64,000 nt of DNA from Rhipicephalus microplus (taxonomy: Eukaryota; Arthropoda; Arachnida; Ixodida; Ixodidae), in contig NC_134702.1 of NCBI RefSeq assembly GCF_043290135.1, positions 85,604,317 through 85,668,316 of the forward strand. Direction: 5' to 3'. Below the pieces are notes generated by a model. The model saw only the letters and a program-made list of their open reading frames with translations, was not told the origin of the DNA and did not search any database. Shown in pieces: positions 14,401-26,000 of this stretch (positions are counted from its first letter, which is position 1; each line of letters starts with the position of its first letter). The position numbers and the translations under genes are program-made.

Positions 14401-16497
14401 TATATTGCACAAAGCTGATTTTGTTGTTGGCATCAACAGAGTTGCAGAGGTTAGCATATATGGGGCAGGTTAACACGTCAATGCCATATTTAGAATTTTC
14501 ATGTATCATGGTTTTTCAAACGTGCCTGACCGTTTCTTTTTGTAGACCACGACGAGACTCTACCTTAACTCGTTAAAAGACGACCCGAGCTTGTCATGAG
14601 TCGTCGCCATTTCACCTGCACTCGTATGGCTTTTCAGCAAATTATTTTTACGAGTCCAGCTCATCAAATTGTGTTTTGCTGTTTAAATCGTATACGGAAG
14701 CGTGGGTTCTGTGATTGGTGCTTTCATTGTATGTGAGTGCACACTAAATGGTGGAATGCACGCAACTGTGTTTCTCGTGCGCTATGAACGATCTCGACTG
14801 CATCCGCTTGGCATTCTCGTCTTGTAAATCTTTCTCCTTCAGATAATAAAAGTGCAAGTAATGAGGAGGTCGGTGTCGCTTCTGATTATTTGCATAATGT
14901 TTGAAATTGACCTCAGAATACATCTCGAAATCCCCAGGTGTGTAATTACAATGCAAGAAATGATGATTGAAGCATTATTATCAGATGTTCTTGCAAGTAT
15001 TTTTTTGTTTTGAACATGTCACTGTAGCATTTCAAGTGAAAAAAAAGTGCAGTTTACAAAAAATGTTTTGTGGTTCAACAGACACTTACAATGTAAGCTA
15101 AATGGAAGCCAATTTTTCCAAGGCTGCCATGAACAAGTATAACTAAATCACTGTCATGCATTTCTCCAGACATCCAACCTTACATTCAATTCAGATATGT
15201 CATGTAATCATTTTTATATTGTTTTTAAAGTTGAATGGACTCATTGTTATCATAAGGGAATGATTTAGTTGTGATTGAAGAGTGGGACTGCCTTCTTTAG
15301 CTTCTCATGCAAATTGAAAGGCTGATTTGTTAATGATATCGTTACAAGAAGGCTTGACATCGTTGCAAGGGAAGAAGCATCAGTGAACGCAAACTGTTCG
15401 AATTATGAGAAACGGAAGAAAAATTGCTGCTAGAGATAAATAACATGCATCTTGGTTGTAGCAATTACTCAAACATTGTCTCTTGCCACTGCTGTTGTTA
15501 CAACTAGCCGTACCCACAATAAATATACACCAAGTAGCAACCAAGATTATTAACTTGATCTAACCATATTTGCATTATTAAGATCAAATTTGAAAAAAAT
15601 TATGTATGGTCGAATTTTGCCAATTTCATTTGCTCGAGGAACGAGAGATCTGTTTGATTTAGGCAAAGTGAATTTGTGCCCAACAAGTAGTAAGAGGTAC
15701 GTTGCTAATATTGAAAAACGGTAAACATAAAGAAAACGAAAAAAAATTATACTGCTCTTCGCACTCTTTCTTGAGTGTTTTTGTAGCATGGTTTATTTAA
15801 TGAAAAGTTCGTATGCAGTGGTGTCGATTCCTTGTGTGTGTGAGAACCACATGGTGCTGGGAGCAAATAGACGAAAATTGCCAGCTCCCTTTGCGATGTT
15901 GTGGAAACAACCAAGACATCCTTGCACTGTTTCTGAACGTGTCATTCATGATACACAGCAATTATTAGTACGCTTGCCTTTGGTGCGATGTAGCTGTGTT
16001 CATGCAGCTTCAGGATCTCCAACTCGACAAGCAGTTCAGTGATGACTAGAAGGCAGTCGAGAACAACCAAAGCCACGATGGCAATCTGTGTAACACAAGA
16101 AAATTTAATGTCGCAATGTCGCTTACCACTCTGCAACCAACTCCAGGTTTTGAATTGTGCGGTGTGATTTTTCCAAAATGGGAATCAAGAAAATAAAATT
16201 TTGTTTGCTACACACCTGAAACTTGGTAGAATGCAACAGGGCTGACAATTTCTCGCGGAATGTGACAAAGGGTCTGATGTCGACGTCAGACTCCATGTCA
16301 ACGTCTATAGACACGAAACTGGCACTGGGCTTGTCTCGTGTTTGTATAGTCGCAGCGTCCTTTTGGAGGGAAGAATCATTTTGTTCCCTGCGACCGGACA
16401 ATAATTCAATAAGGTTTTGAAGATCTACGCTGTGCAAACCACAGTCAAATTCAAAGTTGTTTGCTGCACTGGAAAGAATACGTGACAACTTTCGCAT
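8478..16497 (-). CDS. HVCN1: Voltage-gated proton channel Hv1
   Basis: Four coding exons on the minus strand join to 287 aa: 16497-16216, 16085-15978, 12127-11896 and 8719-8478. The start is the ATG at 16497; the frame upstream has no earlier ATG. Exon 1 is a cytosolic N-terminus ending FREKLSALLHSTKFQ. Exon 2 encodes S1 with VVLDCLLVITEL, which keeps the aspartate that acts as the proton selectivity filter (D112 in human). Exon 3 encodes S2 to S4, ending in the voltage sensor LRLWRVARLLNG with three arginines at three-residue spacing. Exon 4 gives the coiled-coil tail (ERQLMRECKLREKLMQ...) for dimerisation. Family proteins conduct protons outward across the plasma or phagosome membrane without a separate pore domain. 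Intron 2 has a GC donor (AAG|GCAAGC); phases require it. Introns carry a Ruka-like SINE and GAGT repeats. The gene is head to head with CCT6. Confidence 0.93.
9538..9750. repeat. Degenerate GAGTC/GAGTCTGAG repeat, copy A
   Basis: A block of irregular GAGT/GAGTC/GAGTCCG units within HVCN1 intron 3 opens with ACTCACTCATGAG and is followed by phrases such as GTGAGTCTGAG and GAGTCCGAGTGAGTTTG. The same arrangement recurs at 10124-10318. It looks like a decayed minisatellite or a simple-repeat-rich mobile element. It is coding on neither strand. Confidence 0.6.
10124..10318. repeat. Degenerate GAGTC/GAGTCTGAG repeat, copy B
   Basis: This is the second copy of the block at 9538-9750, in the same orientation. 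Both have ACTCACTCAGACTCTGATC near the start and both finish with a GAGTGAG cluster. The about 590-bp spacing between copies suggests a local duplication or two insertions of the same repeat. Confidence 0.6.
10723..11023 (-). mobile_element. Ruka-like tRNA-derived SINE with internal duplication
   Basis: Read on the minus strand, this has a tRNA-like head with A box (TGGTCTAGTGG-type) and B box (GTTCAAATCC-type), then the body that ends GGGACGTTAAACCCCAC. It is the same element as at 50039-50280. A 14-bp target-site duplication, CTGCTTCAAAGTAA, flanks it at 10709-10722 and 11024-11037. It is about 60 bp longer than the other copy because a 62-bp segment is repeated in tandem (10835-10896 and 10897-10958). 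The Ruka family is known from ixodid ticks. It lies in HVCN1 intron 3, same strand as HVCN1. Confidence 0.88.
14036..14215. repeat. Dispersed repeat shared with 45545-45640
   Basis: GCACACT..CGTCTCTTATACCCATTTGTCTC and TATAAAGGGGCTAGACTGG here match GCACACTCGTCTCTCTTGCACATCAGTGTCTC and TGTAAAGGGGTTCTGCTGGGCC at about 45560-45620. Several CTCTTATA units repeat within it. No coding potential is visible. The class is unknown. Confidence 0.4.
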
Positions 16498-17035
16498 ATT
16501 TACTTTAGTCAACGCCGAAAATCGGTATATCAAACTTAGTTCCCGTGGCTTCTGTTAGCACAACAAGCGGTGTGCCGATTGCGAGTCTCGCAGCATGCCC
16601 AAAACTTTACTTACACGACTCGCTCCATGCTCGCAGGCAGCTGACGCCAACGGGACGTCCCAACTGTGGATGCAAAAGCTAGCCTCACAAACGAGCTAAC
16701 CGTGACTGAAACTTTCTCGGTGTCTACTGTCGCTCCAAGCGTTTATCATTGTCACGCAGATACACAGCCACAAAAGGTGCGATCAACGAACTTTCGCACT
16801 ACGCCCCCCCGACCCATCTGACCAACTTCAGCGCGCTGTCGAAAAACAAACAAAAACTATTTTCTTCTCTTCATTGTTAGCAGCCGATTCTGAAGCGCTA
16901 GGAATTGCGCGCTTGATGTGGCGGGCTCGCGTAGGCCCTGCGGGCAACCATGTGTGCGTGATTTCACGGGCGGCGTTTGAGTGAATGAGCACGTGAATCC
17001 GTGAGCGAAGTTGGTAAGCAAGTTCGTAGAAAAAT
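16498..17035. promoter_or_regulatory. Shared head-to-head promoter region HVCN1 / CCT6
   Basis: The start codons of HVCN1 (minus, 16497) and CCT6 (plus, 17036) are 538 bp apart with no gene between. The interval is more GC-rich than the introns on either side and contains GC-rich blocks around 16560-16650 and 16880-17000. No TATA box at a fitting distance is obvious. Both 5' UTRs must lie here, which leaves little space for two separate promoters. The CCT6 start context is AAAATATGGCTGCAGTG. I cannot place transcription starts from sequence alone. Confidence 0.6.
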
Positions 17036-20000
17036 ATGGCTGCAGTGCTTACTTTAAACCCCAAGGCTGAGGTTGCCCGCCACGCCCAGGCCCTCGCGGT
17101 CAACATCAACGCTGCAAAGGGCCTGCAAAATGTTCTTCGTACGAATTTGGGCCCCACTGGTACGATGAAAATGTGAGTAGGCATTGTGCCGTTCTAGGCC
17201 TAAGCATAGTCGGAGCATTTTAATTTCGTGTATTGGCCTGCTTTGGCCAGAATTTTTCTAGAATTCCGTGGCTGTCATTTGAATTACGGTCCACCAAGTA
17301 GCTCCAAATAGGATTCATTGTATGTTTGGGTTTGCTGTGGAAGTGGTCGAGCATGTTTTGGTCAGGTGGTCCGGCGAGGCACAAAATGCCGGCTTGCGAT
17401 GAGGCAAGTCTGGAAAGTTCGCGAAAGGCGTTGTATCTTAACGAATATGTTTACAGTCAGTTAGGTTGCGGTCTCTAGCCAAAAGAGAATGATTTTGGCT
17501 CATCAGTGTTTGAACGAACTACTTCTGTTCAATATCCACTAGTGACGGCCCATTGATTCCTTATATGGACAAGTTAAGTGGTGTGCTGCAGTGATGACAG
17601 AACACCGCGACATATTCGAGAAGCAGTGGATTGCGTTCCCTTGTGCTGTTTTTATTCTTTTTCTATGTACGGAAAGTGTTTATATTGCATACGCACGGCG
17701 ATTACGTGGTGGCCTACCCCGAACAAAGCGTGCAGCGTAAACGCAGCGAAGTGTACTTTTCTATGAGGTGCATTTATTCAATCAGAAACAGAAAGGTCTA
17801 ATTCGAAACAAACAAGAAGAAATGATGAGAATACAAGTGAAGCTTAGTGTTTTACAAAGTATTGATGTGTCGGAGACACAGGTTTCACGTCGAGTGTATG
17901 TTACCTTTCCGCATTAAACGAAGAAAGTTTTGATGAAACAGACTCTTTGTTAAAAAAAAAAACTGATTTTTCCGGTCGTCTATATATCGTTGGCATGCTA
18001 CTCTGAAGGGTACTGAAAGGTTTCAATAGAGGGAGAAGAAAAATATGAAAAGAAAAAGAGTATAAGGCAGTGTGTATTAACCTATCAGGGTCGTGTTAAG
18101 CTTGGCAGCACCCGCAGTCTTTTGCGTGTCGTTTCAAGACGTGAAGAGCATAGAATCGAACGAGTATGGGACCCGGTCACAGCAATTGTATTTTTATTTG
18201 ATGGAGGGGAAATTTTAGAGGCCCGTGTAATGTATGGTGTCGATGCAAGTTAACACCAGATGCTCGAGATTTCCTGAGCCCAGTGTTCAGTGTTCCCATA
18301 ACTGTGGATCTGTCATTTAAAAAAGAAAACTCTGGATATTATGCTGCTAAGTAATAAATATAAAGAGAAACTTCAGCTTTACCATACTTATCGTGACTGC
18401 CACATTTTTTTGTCTACTATCCAAAAGATTTAGTTTGTGCCACATTTTAAAAACGTGTGTTGCTTGCTGGAAGCACACATGTCGATGAACCAAGCATGAT
18501 TTGGTTTAACCTTATGTTCCCGAGTGATATGCATGACAGGTGTAGTAATGTTGTATCTTGATTCAAAATCACTGCGGCAAAGCGAACGTTCTTGGACTAT
18601 AGACCTTTTCAAAAATGTTTCCCAGGGCGCCGCCATAGTCCTCTTTAAGCTGCGCAAATTGGCGTGACCCCTCAAGAATGCACTGACAAGGCTGCGCCCT
18701 TGGCCTTTGTACTCCCGCGCGCAGCCCATCATGGCGGTGTTTTTTTCCTCCAGTGAAAAGGTGTATAGTCGGTTACAACTTTAGAAGTCAGCGGTATTTC
18801 CTTCTCAAAGGTAGATGCACACAAGCTAGCACCAATGCATGCACTCTAGAGTGACGTCATGGGCTAGACGACTGTTGACCCCCGCCTGCAGAGAACGTTG
18901 CTGACAGCAAGTGCGGGACTATTACAGCGAAAGCTGTTATGAGATCACACTTGGGTCACGTGCAGTTGTCCGCCGCCGTTGTCCGTAACCACATCGCGTG
19001 AAATTAGAAGAAAAAAAAACCTAGCACCGAAGACACAATGGGGCTCGAAATCGAGGTCTGCTTGCTGGGTGCCAGCCCAGTATTCTACCACTGAGCTACG
19101 CTGGTGCTTTTGACTTGTTGGCAAACTTGCCTTGGGCAGGCATGATGTCGGGAAAGCAGTTGCGTAATATGACTTATAAAGCGTTTTAAAACAGCGAAAG
19201 AACAAACAGTCGTCGCACAATGCGAATAGCGTAATGAGTGGACCATCCAATGCTCCAACCCATTACAAAAGCTTCTTCTTGTTCCTATATTAACTGTGGT
19301 GTGTACCCACTTCAGCCATTATTCCTCATTGGCGTCAGCCACTGCATGAACAATTGGCATGAAATTCCTTGCAAATGTTTAGCGAATACCACGCTTCTCA
19401 GTAGGGCGACGAAAAATAGCATAGTAAATGCTGGCCTACTACCCAAAAGTTTATTATTAATGCCCTAGTGGGTATCAAGCAAGTGTGTTTGCAGTAGTTA
19501 CTCAATGAGTGGTTTGAAAAGGCTCCGAAAGGCCGCTCTTCTAGCTTTCGCTCTTACTGTACTGTGCCTTCCACGCAGGCCTGGGGTTTTTTTGTCACTG
19601 AGGTGATTGGCTGCCACGCTTAGGTCATCTGGGCGGGGCCTCCCCCGACTTCTTAAGTTGTATCTGACTAAAGCTTCTGTAGCAGTGCCTGCTTAGTATG
19701 AGATGAGTATTATCCTCAGGGAAGCTGCATTCATAGTGGTTTTTAAAACCACTGTGCATTATGTTAACACTGAGACTGAACTGCATTTCACCAACAAAAG
19801 CATAGTTTTCAGCATGCAGCAAAATGTATGAGGTGTACTCCAAGAATGTTTGCTAGGCTACTCCGATGAGATTGATTGCTCAGCAGCCTTGCCTAGAAAC
19901 TGCCCTCGCTATGTCATAATGCTTCGTGTAGCATATCTATTTGTTGAATAATAAAGTATGTTTATCTAGAGAACAGCAAAAGCCACAATAATCATTCATG

Positions 20001-23000
20001 TTGAAACATGGCTATTCACGAAAAGGGTTAGCCGTATTTAGCACCGAGTGTCCATGTATTGGTGGTGACAGAATGTTAATATTTATAAAAAAAAGCTGGA
20101 GAGCAAGTTCTCGAATCATAGCACTATCAACCAAATTTTCGCTTATTGCTAATTACAAGTTTTTGCCATTTATAATCCAGAGGACAGTATATAAACACAG
20201 CTGTTGCTGTTTGAGAGCCTGTATGGTGAACTCAACTGGGCCTGTTTTAGTTTACAAATGTATGTTAGAGCTGTGTTACAGCCTGTGTTACTAAATCCCG
20301 TCACTTTATGTTTTTGTTTTTTCCAGGCTTGTATCGGGAGCCGGCGATATAAAGATAACAAAGGATGGCAATGTTTTGCTGCATGAAATGGTAAGATCTG
20401 GCATAGACGTGTTTACGCATCAGGGATTAAGTTGTGTGATGACGCAGGCATATTTCCAGTGGGCAAGACCTTAAGGTTATAAACATGGGCAGGCATGACA
20501 CGATTGAAGACCAGAGTGATATGATTGGGAAACTTGCAGGTGTTACAAAGGCTTCAGATCATGCCAGGATTAAGTTGAACATAGGACAGTAAATTAGGCA
20601 TTACCTGTATGGATTCCTTAGTGGTGTAGTGGAGTATTCTGATGATAATAGCACTGACTGTTTTATTTTTATGATTATTAACAGAGCGAGTGCACTATTT
20701 TAGTTCCACCTTTTTCATCAATGTATATCGCCAATGCAAATCTCATCATGTTAATTTGGGCTCTGCTAGGATTAAAGTAATTCTTTACAGGTGGTGGAAT
20801 GTCTGGGTAACAGTCCCAGTACCTTCGGTGATTGGATTGAAATGAGCCATGCATTAGTGTTATTATTATTATTATTATTCATAATTTGCACATGGTTGTT
20901 ACAAGGTCAGTTGTGTATTCCTTTGAAAGTCTTTGACAATGCCTGAAGTCATCACTTTTTTTCTATATGGGCGTGGCACCACATCGGGCTATGATAATAT
21001 ATAGCTATGAGGGCTGCTAGACTTGTCTGTAAGCACTGTTGTATGTTTTGGTGTGAAACAGTCAAGCTAAATATGCACATGATCATACTTTCAGCAAATT
21101 CAACTGCCCACTGCGAACCTTATCGCCAGGGCTTCAACAGCGCAAAATGACATCACCGGTGACGGAACAACGTCAACTGTTCTTATCATTGGAGAACTTC
21201 TCAAACAGGCAGACATCTACGTTTCTGAGGTTTGTAGCTTTTAATATTGCACGACCATAGAGATGTTTGAGGCAAACCCTACTGTGCGCTACTTATTGCA
21301 GTGCGCCCTTGCACCTTAGTACTCTCATCAGAGTTTTGCTTTTAGTGATCCTCACAGTGATTGTGATCTGCTGTCGTGAAGAAAGCATAGAGGTTGTTCA
21401 CTACAGTGACTTAGGATGCGTGAACATGACGGTGAATCACTACAGTGCTTTGTCTGTTTTCTGCACTATCGACAGCGAAATTGTTGCATGAATTGTGACA
21501 GTACCAAATGCAAACATGGTGCCATGCTGGCAGGTCTCACACACCTGCAGCAAAATGAAAGTGCCTCGGGCATCTCAATGCACTTTCGTAATGTTAAGGA
21601 TTTTTTAAAATGAAATATTGATTGAGCCAATGTTTTTGTTAATGACGCAACGGCTTTGATGCTGTATGTCCTGGCTTTGACACCTGCAGAGTCCTCGATT
21701 TTGATATATGTTCTGAGTTTCTAAAATTTAATTTTTGTTGGTTTACTTTTTTTTTGTTAGGAATAGCTGCCACTGGGGGCCGACAAGTCTCACAGGCTCT
21801 TTTCCAATGCAATTCTTTGATGCCAAACCTTCTAATGATTATTGGGCATTACAAAGAGCTAATCTGCACCCTCCCAGGGCCTGCACCCGCGCATTCTGGC
21901 AGATGGCTTTGAGAAGGCACTGACCAAGTCATTGGAGGTGCTGGAGTCCCTCAAGCTCACCCCAGGCGACATGAACCGGGAAATGCTGGTCAGGGTGGCC
22001 CACACGGCACTCGCGACAAAAGTGAGCCCCGAGCTGGCCCAGCACCTAACGGAGGTGTGCGTGGACGCCGTGCTGGCGATACAGCGGCCCGGAGAGGACC
22101 TGAACCTGCATATGGTGGAGATTATGGAGATGCAGCACAAGACGGACATGGACACCCAGCTGGTGCGTGGACTCGTGCTGGACCACGGGGCAAGACACCC
22201 GGATATGAAGAAGCTCGTACGGGACGCCTTTGTGCTTGCCTGCAATGTGTCTCTGGAGTATGAGAAGACGTACGTGTGACCCATCTTCGATTTATTTTGG
22301 TGACACGTGATCCATCATTTTATTTGCTTTTTTGTCCTGATCTGTGTATTCATCATTACAAGAGAGTTCGCACTCGAGGCAGACACTTTGAGAAGAACAT
22401 AATAAAAGAGTGCCTGTGTTTTGTCATTTGCTGTTCTCCGTCCTGAGTGCTGCGTACTCTTTAGTAATGATGAGTCCATATATCAACTATCCCGTTTTTT
22501 TTTTCTTTATTTGCATAACATCCCCCTAGGAGAGAGTTCAGTGTCAGCAGATCTGTGTCCTGAAACTGTGTGTACGTATGTAAGGTTCACGGTTTCATTT
22601 CAATCGGCTCTACTTTGACTGTGTCACTGTTGCCTCCATTAGCTTCTCACAGCAGTAGGTCACAATAAGAGATGGCGAACGTAAGGAAACATAAATTATT
22701 CTGTATGGGGGATGTTACTGTTTCCATACATATAGGGTTTCCTTATGCATAGTTGATTTTAGATCTTTATGTTGACTGGCTTGAAGGATTGTTTTATGGT
22801 GGTGTTCGATTGCATACCATGTTTTTTTGGAGATGTAACTAACTTAGTTACACGCTAATGACACCCTCAAAAGAAAGAAACAGGACATCTACTCTTACAA
22901 TCTGTGGGAATAGTGTGTGAGTTTCAAATTTTTGTAATTGCAACCTCTGTGCGTGTACACAGAACTTAATGCTTTTTTTGTCTAGTTATTGTGTGTTGCC

Positions 23001-26000
23001 AACACTCGGTGAAGATAATCTTCAGCTTCTGCTGTGCTGTAATGGGTGGAGCTAATTGTTAACTGTGTTCATTTTGCTAATGATGTCATATTACTCATTA
23101 AATACTATCACATTGCAAACTCCATCATAGAGATGTAGAGATGAAAATAATCAACTAGGAAAAAAGCAGGAGCATAGGCAGTACTTATTTTCAAGTGAGG
23201 GGGGGGGGGCACCTTTAGAGTGGGAGAGCCAGACAGGCAAATATGGTCATGTGCTATTTTGTGCTCTATATGCCATGCCACCCCCTGGTTACGCCACTAG
23301 AAAGAAGGAAGCTTCAGTGCACAGTGATGGTGATATGGAAAAACTAATACCCCTGTCACACGGGCACTTAAATGTCTATTAAGTAAGCGGTCTTTTTCCG
23401 AAAAGGAGTTCCTGACTGCAGACACACGGCACAGAGCGAACTCCATTTCAGAAGTGGTCTTTTTCGTAAGCGGAGTTCGTCGATCTCTTTTACGGCTCTG
23501 AATGAGTAGCCTCGAAACCAGTGGGTGCCAGCAATTTTCGAGTGGTGGGAAAAAAAGAGCGAACACTTATTTTTCTGTCACCAAAACTCTTTGTAAAAAC
23601 AAATTTCATATCCTGCAGATGGTGTAATGAACTCTTTTAATGGTTATTTCCTTTTCTACTCTCGTAAGCAGCTACAACGCGTCGGCAATATCACGTGGTG
23701 ACGCTCGGTCTCGCGCCGCGCCATTTTGCACAAGCGAGGAAAGCGTGGCAGTCGTGTGTTTGCCCGTCATTCATGTGGTCCGAGTCCAAGCGTCTATGGC
23801 CACCTCGGCAGATCAAGCAGCCGGCGCCCCACGGAAAAGGCAGCGTCTGCAATGGTCGGAAGCAGACATGTTATCCTCTCCTTGGCGGCTTTTGCAGCGT
23901 CTGCCTCGCTTTCCAGAGCGAGAAGGCAGGCCGCGAGGCTTGCGATCCTCGCTTTTTCTCCCGTACGGTCGCCCATAACGTGTCGAGAGCAGCGAAGAGC
24001 AGCGAAAAACAAATACGGTAAATAAAAGCCCAGTGGTGCCAGACGGACTTGTGCACGTCGCTAGTTATGGGAATGCTTCCTTAACTAGTGCAACAAACTT
24101 TCACATTGGTGTTTCTTCATCTCTTATTCTTAAATTTATTTGAAGAAACGAGCAGTGCAACAAATCTTTAATTTGTACATCGTGATACATCGTTTAATTT
24201 TCATTGCTTCTCTTTTAACTGCTAGCGCCACGCTTTCGCTAGCGTCTTCGAACGAAAACACTAAAAAGGAGATCGTTGCTGCTGTGTGTCTGCGCCGCAA
24301 ACACCTCTTTGTTAAGTCTTTCAACTTCGTAAAAGACCGCTTACTTAAAAGACTTTTTGTGCGCCCGTGTGACACAGGTATAAGGTATACAGCAAGACTT
24401 TAGGTGGTAGACAGCTTTTAGCTACTTTTTTACGACTACTTGGCATGGGTAGTTATGAAGGAACTAAAAAAAATTGCATCTATACTTTACTGTCACTAGC
24501 ATTGAATTATTAACAATTTATTTATTAGTACCTCAAATGCTCCATGAAAGGTGGTAATACGGGAGAGGCGGGCATACTTGTCCTTGATAGTTTCGATTGA
24601 TGCCTTGAAAGATGTATGGCTGGAGTGGTGCACCACGTCAGCAGGAAGACTAGTCTAGTCTTTTGCAGTTTCAACGAAGAACGATTCCTTGTGAACGGTA
24701 GTGCGGACTGCGGGCAGATAAATTGCTTTTGGTTTGCTGTGACGGGGTGAAGAACAATGCAAGGGTTTGATATCAGCCTGATGACGTAGAAGGTGGCAGA
24801 ACTTGTGAAAACGACATAATCTTGCAGTTTTCCGGCACTGCTCAAAGGCTTGAAGACACTGTTTACGGCTGCAAATGGGTATAAAGTTTTAGATTATTTT
24901 CGTTCGAAGCAACCTGTGCTCCAGAGAGGCATGATTTTCGTGGTTAGCAAGGTTGTGGGGGAAAAAAAGCATTGGAAACACTTGATTGAAATCATGTTTT
25001 AAGGGGGGACACGGGTTTTAAAAGCCGAAAAATCGTCAAAAAGTTGATTTTTTGGAAATGGCAGTTTTGCTATTTCCATCCAATATTCTACCATTTCGCC
25101 AAGTTTTATGCAGTTTGAAACGATATCTTAGCCGTAATATCAATTTTAGCACCAGTGCCAGCTAAATATGAGCCAAGAATTTGGTAAATAAAGCGCCTTT
25201 TCCGTGACACGCGACGGCCGTCATATTTGTCCGACAGCCGCGAATCATATATCGTTTGAAAGCGCAGCCTCTCGTCTTGATTTTCGCGCCATTTTCGGCT
25301 CCGAGCGCGCGTTGGCTGTGAAGATATCCCGATTCAAAAAGAAGTCCCAACACGCGCAGTAATTGGCCAGTTACGGCACGTGACCCGCAGCGGGTCACGC
25401 CATTGGCCTGACAGGCATCGTCTGCATCACTCCGCGGCGACTGTGCGCACACCGTACGCGTCAACTGGTTTTCGCACGTGAGCAACGATGTCGACGCCGT
25501 CGCCGAAGTTCGCTACGAAGTACAAATTCGGAACAAAAAGGAAGAGGAAGACTCCGTACAACTTCCAGAAATGCGCTGCTGTGCCACCACCAGTTCCTGA
25601 CCATGCGGAGAACGGCGTGCTTCCCGAGTCGAGCGGCGCCGATGCGGGCGTGTTAGGCCTAGTCCCCCAAAGCGCTCTTGACAACCGCCGCGGGTCTTCG
25701 TCGTCGTTTCGGCACGACACTGCAATGTTGCAGCCAGAAGATTTGCGGCGTATAGAGAGTGAAGCTCAAGAAAAACTTAATGTACTTGCTTCAACTCCTG
25801 CTACTGCCCGAAAATCTGACTTTTTGGATCGTGATGACGCTGCCACACAAGCTAGCAACGATCTCGCTACAAGTTTTTTCATCGCTAGTTACGACTCGAT
25901 GAACGCGCTGCTGGCGTCTACCAGTTGCAAGTGTACAATTTGTGGTGGTAACCTCACGGTGCGAAAAGGTGAGCGGGATTTTGGCCTTGCTGTGAAGTTT

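Noticed and set aside
20861..20879. (ATT)n, (ACAG)n near 28762-28783 and many A or T runs
   Set aside because: Ordinary microsatellites for an AT-rich arthropod genome; no further structure seen.
22835..22853. Short palindrome GTAACTAACTTAGTTAC in CCT6 intron 4
   Set aside because: Too short to separate from chance in AT-rich DNA.
24525..24845. 106-aa minus-strand frame before copy 1
   Set aside because: It slightly resembles the tail of a LINE product, but no motif could be confirmed.
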